From assembly GCA_031761405.1 (NCBI GenBank), contig JASEVX010000001.1, positions 41,034,699 through 41,098,698 on the forward strand: a DNA stretch of 64,000 nt, in the 5' to 3' direction. How positions within the stretch are numbered: position 1 is the stretch's first letter; the number at the start of each line of letters is the position of its first letter. This document shows positions 56,449 through 64,000 of the stretch, piece by piece. The position numbers were made by a program, and so were the translations under genes. The DNA is from Serripes groenlandicus. Taxonomy: Eukaryota; Mollusca; Bivalvia; Cardiida; Cardiidae. Under the pieces are notes generated by a model. The model ran no database searches, was not told the origin of the DNA, and worked only from the letters and a program-made list of their open reading frames with translations.

Positions 56449-57431
56449 CCACCTGAGCACGAAGTGCGGGGTGAGCTTTTGTGATCAATCAACGTCCGTC
56501 CGTGTGTCCGTTCACATTTTCCTACAAAAAGCTTCTCCTCCCAAACCATCTGATCGATTACTGCTTTCCTTAGTTCACCATCTTTCAAAGTTACTCACAG
56601 AAATTAATTCTCATGAGAACTTTGATTGCTGCGGGATCAGAAAAGTGTAAAAACTTAGAAAAAATCATTTATAGCCAGTTTCTATATCATTGCCCACATG
56701 CTTTCAAAGTTGTCTGCTCAACATGGCCACCAGAGAAATTTTAAAAAATATTTTTGTACAAACATCAGTGTGTATTTACCACGTGACTTTGACGTCACAA
56801 ATGCTACGGTGGACAGAAATATTTTTGTTCGGTTTAGAAGTAAAAACCAAACCTTTTTATTTCTTCATCATTTTTAATGAAACATGGCGCAGTCTACGCC
56901 GCTGACGGAGCCCTATCTTCGGGTTTTCAACGGAGATTGATTAGTGGTTTAGTTTCTTCAAACACTTCGATGAATCTTTTCTCAAAAAATATTAATATCG
57001 CCGACAGCCTGAGCATTATCAAAACTGGATTTTGAGAACAGGTTCGTCGTAGTGTTTGAAAACACTAGACCATCAATCAAACTCCTGTAAAACACGGAGA
57101 TAGGACATTGTAAGCGGCGTAGACTGCGCATTGTTTCATTAAAAAGGGTGAAGAAATAAAAACGTTACCATTGTTTTTATATTCTTATCAAGAGCAATTA
57201 TTGCTGTCTGACCATGCAAATATGACGTCAAAGGTCACGTGGTATACACACACTGAACATTGAAAACATGTTCCTGCGGTGACACTTTTTTGAAAGTATT
57301 ACGATCCGTTGATATATATGACCACAAGGGTGTTGCTTGTTTCTTTGCTTGTACATATTGTAATAACATCGGAAGCTGTGATTTCTATTAAATCAGGTGA
57401 GCGATTTAGGACCATCATGGTCCTCTTGTTT
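56449..57431 (+). mobile_element. Bivalve-type interspersed repeat split by a MITE
   Basis: The start 'aggccacctgagcacgaagt' with 'gcggggtgagcttttgtgat' and the end 'aatcaggtgagcgatttagg' with 'accatcatggtcctcttgtt' are the two ends of an interspersed repeat I recall as common in bivalve genomes. They lie about 980 bp apart, with the family F MITE (56766-57255) in between. The remaining ~490 bp shows no intact coding frame. The family name is not recalled. Confidence 0.6.
56766..57255. mobile_element. 490-bp palindromic MITE with 5-bp duplication (family F, copy 2)
   Basis: CAGTGTGTATTTACCACGTG at the left and CACGTGGTATACACACACTG at the right, flanked by AACAT on both sides. It aligns with the copy at 54774 over its whole length with scattered substitutions. 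Confidence 0.85.
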
Positions 57432-58323
57432 AAACATCGTATCTCTAGATATAATGTGAACTTTGTGCTAGTTACAATGGTGTCTAGTACCCGTCGTAGT
57501 ATTATACATGCATGTACATGGCATTAACAAATAATGGCGAGTAGATTGGTCAACTTTTTCAAAATTAGTAATAATCACGGTTTAGTCCATCTCAGGTTCA
57601 AGATATTTGGTAGTAATCTTGGCCATCCATAGCCGTTCTTGAACTGTCATATTGAATTGATTCGTATTTAATGTCAAATGACTCCACTAGCAAATACAAG
57701 CCTCTATCTTAAATATGTAGTTGTGTTGTATCCTTTGTGGAGTATGTGAGGTTTTTGAAAGTGAGAATAATTGCTATACTCATAGTTACCTGTGAGTAAA
57801 GTTATTTGCTTGCTACACTACATTCACTTTACTTATAGTTACCTTTGAGTAAAGTTGTTTGCTTGCTAAAGCATATCCAAAGAGTATCGCCAGTATTGGT
57901 GTAGGAAATGACCCTTTTATGTAATTCCAGACTAGAGACTAGTTACAATGCAGCCAATCAACTTTAGGTACTCCCAAACTAAATGTAATTATTACACATG
58001 TGGACAATTACCTAGTACCCTTTCATGCTAAAGACTCAAAGTTGAAACTGCTTTTCAGAAGTTTCTTGAAACCTTCTATGACTCATTGACAAACAGTGCA
58101 GTAAGCGTAGGTGGGCTGGCTGATCTGCATCTACAGTGAACACAAATGACTCATAGTTTTTCACACAGCGTAGCTCGTATATGTATTCGATAGTTATAAC
58201 ACTAAAAATGATGGAAGTAGTCACATTGTACAAATGCTCGAAACTTCGTTTAAAGAATAATTACTTATACCACGTGGTATTATTTGAATAATTAATAGAA
58301 TAGTTACGATCAAAAAGTATATT
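57432..58323. other. No gene; one short duplication
   Basis: 'atagttacctgtgagtaaag' with 'ttatttgcttgctaca' (about 57783) is repeated as 'atagttacctttgagtaaag' with 'ttgtttgcttgctaaa' (about 57836). 'gctgatctgcatctacagtg' near 58120 is a family E trace. Confidence 0.45.
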
Positions 58324-58572
58324 TCGAGGGCTTGGCGTGAAACGGTTGTAACTTAAATTGGTATTTTTGTTACCAAGGTTAATCACCTTGCCATAAACTC
58401 TTTATAAGCGTTAAATCATTTTTCCTGGTAAACAATGGAAATTTAGGTGCCATTGCTCGTTCTGAGCAATGGCACCTAAATTTGCATTGTTTACAAAGGG
58501 GTCAAAATTGCCCCTAAATCAGGGTTTTCAAAATAGGTTTTTAGTTACAACCGTCTCACGCCAAGCCCTCGA
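58324..58572. mobile_element. Family C MITE, full length
   Basis: TCGAGGGCTTGGCGTGAAAC and 'gtctcacgccaagccctcga' bound 249 bp. TT flanks both sides. Central palindrome 'taggtgccattgctcgttct' / 'gagcaatggcacctaaattt'. Confidence 0.85.
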
Positions 58573-59259
58573 TTTGTATAGTTGGTGTTTTGGTCATATA
58601 ATTGATTCCAAGAGCTTTTTCGGGATATATATACGACTGGAAGGCGAACAGTCTCGGAACAGTGAACATGCTGATCAGACAGTGATTGTCGAACAGTGAA
58701 GTAATTCCAAACGGTGGTATAAAGCACTACATATGTATTTCCCATTAATGTGTGATGCCCAATTAGCCTCTTTTTGTACAAATATGTATATTTTCTCTTT
58801 ATTAATTCCTTTCATGTTCGTAATCGGCATGAATGACATCAAGCCTACAAATGCCAAGATGTTTTTCAACGTATACTTATAACTGACCAAAGTAAGCATT
58901 CTCGCAACGTGTTTTCAAGTTGAAATATATCTTTAGACGCTACACGAAAGCGGGGCGGATGAGATATTTTGATAGAAATCTAAAGTAAAATCTAGATCGC
59001 TCATATTGACAGCCTTAATGAAATAAAGGCATGCTTAAACACGCCGGCATTTCATTTCGACAACTGAATATCCTTGATAAAGAAATATGTATATTGTTCG
59101 CTGTAGTAACCTTTTCCTATTTTCAGACGCATTCCGACGCATCTGCAACCGAAAACAGAAAACAAACATTGCTCATGAAGCGTATGTTATCCCTTTTTCT
59201 CAATTTTCTCAGCTCTATCCAATAACTACGCTTAAATTTCATTTGAGGTTTTCCTTATT
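58573..59259. other. No recognised gene; family A scrap
   Basis: 'cttttcctattttcagacgc' with 'attccgacgcatctgcaacc' near 59110-59150 is a family A left end. Small frames have no domain. Confidence 0.4.
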
Positions 59260-59478
59260 TGAGCCGTCTCGTGAGAAAAATCAACATTATGGCCTCTGCG
59301 AAAGGTATCGACCCAGATCAGCTTGCGCAGTCCGCGCAGCCTGATCCGGGCCTAAACATTCCATCTCAGGGGGGAAAGAGGTAAAGATTAATGATTCCTG
59401 GGCGGCATGCCTTGGCTGATCCGAGTCGATGCTTTTACGCAGAAGCCAAAATGTTGGTTTTCTCGCGGGACGGCTTAT
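59260..59478. mobile_element. 'gagccgt' MITE (family B), internally deleted
   Basis: TGAGCCGTCTCGTGAGAAA at the left, TCTCGCGGGACGGCTTA at the right. 'gattaatgattcctgggcgg' shows that the 'gaaacagaaaatccacagg' region was deleted. Confidence 0.75.
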
Positions 59479-59734
59479 TTGTGTCTCGTTGGTTACAACG
59501 TCGTGTGCTGCAGATTTGTTGTTACTGGGAAAATAATTGGGTTAACCAGAGGTCACATTGTACACGAAGAAACAGTGACACTTATCCATCTTAGAACTGA
59601 TGGCGAATTGCACAGTTCAATGTCTGCCCTGAAAATAAGCCAACAGTAATGAAAATTATTTGGTCATTATGTGTATTGTTGGGTAAAAACAATGGTCTTA
59701 TTGCGTCTGCTTGACGAAATTTACTCTTTACTCT

Positions 59735-59960
59735 TCCCCACATATTGACGCTTTCTGAGAAGCCGCCTTTGCAGCAGACGACTTTTGAAAACAATGTGAC
59801 CAAAGAAGAAATTGCTCAAAACGAGCAATTTTTCCTTTTGACACAATATTTTCAATTTTTTTCAATAAACATACCTTCATTTATGGTTATTTTCCATGTT
59901 TTGCCTAGATATTTTCAAAGTCGTCTACTGCAGATTTGTTGTATGTGGGAAAGGTTTTAG
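59735..59960. mobile_element. Hairpin MITE family A, near-complete
   Basis: 'ctcttccccacatattgacg', 'gcagcagacgacttttgaaa', perfect 'gaaattgctcaaaacgagca' hairpin, 'ttcaaagtcgtctactgcag', 'ttgtatgtgggaaaggtttt'. Confidence 0.75.
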
Positions 59961-60014
59961 GTCCCAATATGAAGAAGATAACGGACATACCATGAGAACA
60001 GTTACACGTTGGAG

Positions 60015-60190
60015 TGTATTGTGAATAGTGTAGATCTAGATCAGCATGTGCATCCGCAAAAGTCTGATCAAGTTTTAAACGGGTCACATACTACTCACAC
60101 AAGATTAAATGGTTTCTGTCAACTTGTGTAGATTATGATAAGACTGATCAGATGGATAAGTTGATCTGTACCTACACTGTTTAGAAGTGC
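60015..60190. mobile_element. MITE family E copy
   Basis: 'gtgaatagtgtagatctaga' and 'gatctgtacctacactgttt' are opposite-facing ends. 'caacttgtgtagattatgat' in between matches the 43990 copy, as does 'agaagtgccaac' just beyond. Confidence 0.6.
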
Positions 60191-60379
60191 CAACGTGTAC
60201 CTTTACCCATGGACGGACTCATAGTGGTGTAAATGTATAATCTTACAGTCGGTTGAGAACAAGTGGTAAAATATATGTCCACGGCCAACGGCATGTGTTT
60301 GTTATTGATCAGAACTGCAGGAAAATTAGAGAATACAGTACAGATCCAGTTCAATGTAATGGACATTTGCTTAAAGATA

Positions 60380-63300
60380 ATTATTGCTAAAGTGTTGGTA
60401 AACGTAATGAGTGTTTGCTTGATGGTACTTATGGATAAGGTCTTGGTCAACGAAATGAGCGTTTACTTTATGATACTTATTGATAAGGTCCTGGTCAACG
60501 TATTTAGCGTTTTCTTGATAATACTTATTGATAAGGTCTTGGTCAACGTATTTAGCGTTTTCTTGATAATACTTATTGATAAGGTCTTGGTCAACGTAAT
60601 TAGCGTTTTCTTGATAATACTTATTGATAAGGTCTTGGTCAACGTAATTAGCGTTTTCTTGATAATACTTATTGATAAGGTCTTGGTCAACGTATTTAGC
60701 GTTTTCTTGATAATACTTATTGATAAGGTCTTGGTCAACGTAATTAGCGTTTTCTTGATAATACTTATTGATAAGGTCTTGGTCAACGTATTTAGCGTTT
60801 TCTTGATAATACTTATTGATAAGGTCTTGGTCAACGTAATTAGCGTTTTCTTGATAATACTTATTGATAAGGTCTTGGTCAACGTATTTAGCGTTTTCTT
60901 GATAATACTTATTGATAAGGTCTTGGTCAACGTAATTAGCGTTTTCTTGATAATACTTATTGATAAGGTCTTGGTCAACGTATTTAGCGTTTTCTTGATA
61001 ATACTTATTGATAAGGTCTTGGTCAACGTAATTAGCGTTTTCTTGATAATACTTATTGATAAGGTCTTGGTCAACGTATTTAGCGTTTTTTTGATAATAC
61101 TTATTGATAAGGTCTTGGTGAACGTAATTAGCGTTTTCTTGATAATACTTATTAATAAGGTCTTGGTCAACGTATTTAGCGTTTTCTTGATAATACTTAT
61201 TGATAAGGTCTTGGTCAACGTAATTAGCGTTTTCTTGATGGTACTTATTGATAAGGTCTTGGTCAACGTAATGAGCGTTTGCGTGATGGTACTTATTGAT
61301 AAGGTGTAGGTCAACGTAATGAGCGTTTACTTGATGGTACTTATTGATAAGGTCTTGGTCAACGAAATGAGCGTTTGCTTGATGGTACTTATTGATAAGG
61401 TCTTGGTCAATGAAATGAGCGTTTGCTTGATAGTACTTATTGATAAGGTCTAGATCTACATAATGAGCGTTTTCTTGATGGTAAATATTGATAAGGCCTT
61501 TAGTAAGGAACGTTTGCTTGATAACACTTATTGATAAGGTCTAGATCTACATAATGAGCGTTTTTTTTATGGTAAATATTGATACGGTCTAGATCTACGT
61601 AAGGAACGTTTTCTTGATGGTACTTATTGATACGGTCTGGACCAACGTAATGAGCGTTTGCTTGATGGTACTTATTGACAAGGTCTTGGTCAACGAAATG
61701 AGCGTTTACTTGATGGTACTTATTGATAAGGTCTTGGTCAACGAAATGAGCGTTTGCTTGATGGTACTTATTGATAAGGTCTTGGTCAACGAAATGAGCG
61801 TTTACTTGATGGTACGTATTGATAAGGTCTTGGTCAACGAAATTAGCGTTTGCTTGATGGTACTTATTGATAAGGTCTTGGTCAACGAAATGAGCGTTTA
61901 CTTGATGGTTCTTATTGATAAGGTCTTGGTCAACGAAATGAGCGTTTACTTGATGGTACTTATTGATAAGGTCTTGGTCAACGAAATTAGCGTTTACTTG
62001 ATGGTACTTATTGATAAGGTCTTGGTCAACGAAACGAGCGTTTGCTTGATCGTACTTATTGATAAGGTCTTGGTCAACGAAATGAGCGTTTACTTGATGG
62101 TACTTATTGATAAGGTCTTGGTCAACGAAATTAGCGTTTACTTGATGGTACTTATTGATACGGTCTTGGTCAACGAAATGAGCGTTTGCTTGATGGTACT
62201 TATTGATAAGGTCTTGGTCAACGAAATGAGCGTTTACTTGATGGTACGTATTGATAAGGTCTTGGTCAACGAAATTAGCGTTTGCTTGATGGTACTTATT
62301 GATAAGGTCTTGGTCAACGAAATGAGCGTTTACTTGATGGTTCTTATTGATAAGGTCTTGGTCAACGAAATGAGCGTTTACTTGATGGTACTTATTGATA
62401 AGGTCTTGGTCAACGAAATTAGCGTTTACTTGATGGTACTTATTGATAAGGTCTTGGTCAACGAAACGAGCGTTTGCTTGATGGTACTTATTGATAAGGT
62501 CTTGGTCAACGAAATGAGCGTTTACTTGATGGTACTTATTGATAAGGTCTTGGTCAACGAAATTAGCGTTTACTTGATGGTACTTATTGATAAGGTCTAG
62601 ATCTACATAATGAGCGTTTTCTTGATGGTAAATATTGATAAGGCCTTTAGTAAGGAACGTTTGCTTGATAACACTTATTGATAAGGTCTAGATCTACATA
62701 ATGAGCGTTTTTTTTATGGTAAATATTGATACGGTCTAGATCTACGTAAGGAACGTTTTCTTGATGGTACTTATTGATACGGTCTGGACCAACGTAATGA
62801 GCGTTTGCTTGATGGTACTTATTGATAAGGTCTTGGTCAACGAAATGAGCGTTTACTTGATGGTACGTATTGATAAGGTCTTGGTCAACGAAATGAGCGT
62901 TTACTTGATGGTACTTATTGATAAGGTCTTGGTCAACGAAATTAGCGTTTACTTGATGGTACTTATTGATAAGGTCTTGGTCAACGAAATGAGCGTTTGC
63001 TTGATGGTACTTATTGATAAGGTCTTGGTCAACGAAATTAGCGTTTACTTGATGGTACTTATTGATAAGGTCTTGGTCAACGAAATTAGCGTTTACTTGA
63101 TGGTACTTATTGATAAGGTCTTGGTCAACGAAATGAGCGTTTACTTGATGGTACTTATTGATAAGGTCTTGGTCAACGTAATGAGCGTTTGCGTGATGGT
63201 ACTTATTGATAAGGTGTAGGTCAACGTAATGAGCGTTTACGTGATGGTACTTATTGATAAGGTCTTGGTCAACGAAATGAGCGTTTGCTTGATGGTACTT

Positions 63301-64000
63301 ATTGATAAGGTCTTGGTCAACGAAATGAGCGTTTGCTTGATAGTACTTATTGATAAGGTCTAGATCTACATAATGAGCGTTTTCTTGATGGTAAATATTG
63401 ATAAGGCCTTTAGTAAGGAACGTTTGCTTGATAACACTTATTGATAAGGTCTAGATCTACATAATGAGCGGTTTTTTTATGGTAAATATTGATACGGTCT
63501 AGATCTACGTAAGGAACGTTTTCTTGATGGTACTTATTGATACGGTCTGGACCAACGTAATGAGCGTTTGCTTGATGGTACTTATTGATAAGGTCTTGGT
63601 CAACGAAATGAGCGTTTACTTGATGGTACTTATTGATAAGGTCTTGGTCAACGAAATTAGCGTTTACTTGATGGTACTTATTGGTAAGATCTTGGTCAAC
63701 GAAATGAGCGTTTACTTGATGGTACTTATTGATAAGGTCTTGGTCAACGAAATTAGCGTTTACTTGATGGTACTTATTGATAAGATCTTGGTCAACGAAA
63801 TGAGCGTTTACTTGATGGTACTTATTGATAAGGTCTTGGTCAACGAAATTAGCGTTTACTTGATGGTACTTATTGATAAGATCTTGGTCAACGAAAAGAG
63901 CGTTTACTTGATGGTACTTATTGATAAGGTCTTGGTCAACGAAATGAGCGTTTACTTGATGGTACGTATCGATAAGGTCTTGGTGAACGAAATGAGCGTT
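60380..64000 (+). repeat. 48-bp minisatellite, ~75 units, reaching the window end
   Basis: The unit is 'ggtcttggtcaacgaaatga' then 'gcgtttacttgatggtactt' and 'attgataa', 48 bases. From 60480 to 61250 units alternate 'cgtatttagcg' and 'cgtaattagcg', making a 96-bp dimer. From 61614 other variants dominate. A 432-base block (nine units) is repeated (marker 'ggtacgtattg' at about 61811 and 62243; 'ggttcttattg' at about 61907 and 62339). A divergent insert with 'tctagatctacataatgagc' occurs near 61451, 62598 and 63361. Plus-strand frames of 348, 328 and 152 codons cycle a 16-residue hydrophobic motif (VLVNEMSVYLMVLIDK). They follow from a stop-free 48-bp unit and are not called as genes. Confidence 0.93.

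Noticed and set aside
60463..61314. 283-codon minus-strand frame (TKTLSISIIKKTLNT repeats)
   Set aside because: It is the complement of the 48-bp minisatellite and overlaps an equally open plus frame.

Overview
The window looks like intergenic, repeat-dominated DNA from a eukaryote, most likely a bivalve mollusc. The evidence is the repeat content. There are dozens of small inverted-repeat transposons, tRNA-derived SINEs, a 5'-truncated LINE tail, a Tc1-like transposase remnant and very long satellite arrays. Several pieces resemble repeats I associate with molluscan genomes: a SINE with the 'gtttaacgccgtattgaa' lead, a 'ccacctgagcacgaagtgc' element with a 'ccatcatggtcctcttgttt' tail, and 'ttatctccctt' motifs. 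A dreissenid-type heterodont bivalve is my best guess, from memory and not from any search. I find no intact host gene. Almost every open frame falls in a tandem repeat or a hairpin transposon, so none is called as a functional CDS.

Layout. 1-6.3 kb: a 'gagccgt' MITE with a threefold 238-bp tandem expansion, then a ~68-bp satellite split by a 1,550-bp PIF/Harbinger-like inverted-repeat element with clean TAA target duplications. 6.3-20.8 kb: mixed MITEs, a 35-bp minisatellite beside its apparent unexpanded relative, an (AG)n microsatellite ending in a 200-N gap, a Tc1-like remnant, a chimeric hAT-like element, a 38-bp minisatellite and SINEs. 20.86-40.67 kb: one very large inverted structure. 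It has 23-bp perfect terminal inverted repeats, possible 5-bp target duplications, a decayed reading frame near the left end, a ~9.6-kb 53-bp satellite in one orientation, a central block of two other satellites (~145 bp and 120 bp), then ~5.3 kb of the same 53-bp satellite inverted. 40.7-52 kb: MITEs, tandem segmental duplications carrying 39-bp minisatellites, a second chimeric hAT-like copy with its empty site nearby, a LINE tail and a SINE. 52-60 kb: hairpin MITEs, two of which share 5-bp duplications of the form AAYAT. 60.4-64 kb: a 48-bp minisatellite that runs off the window.

Nothing here works as a pathway. What the window records is repeat dynamics: nested insertions, pre-insertion sites preserved in neighbouring copies, higher-order amplification of satellites, and a ~20-kb element whose arms could fold into long double-stranded RNA if transcribed across the centre.
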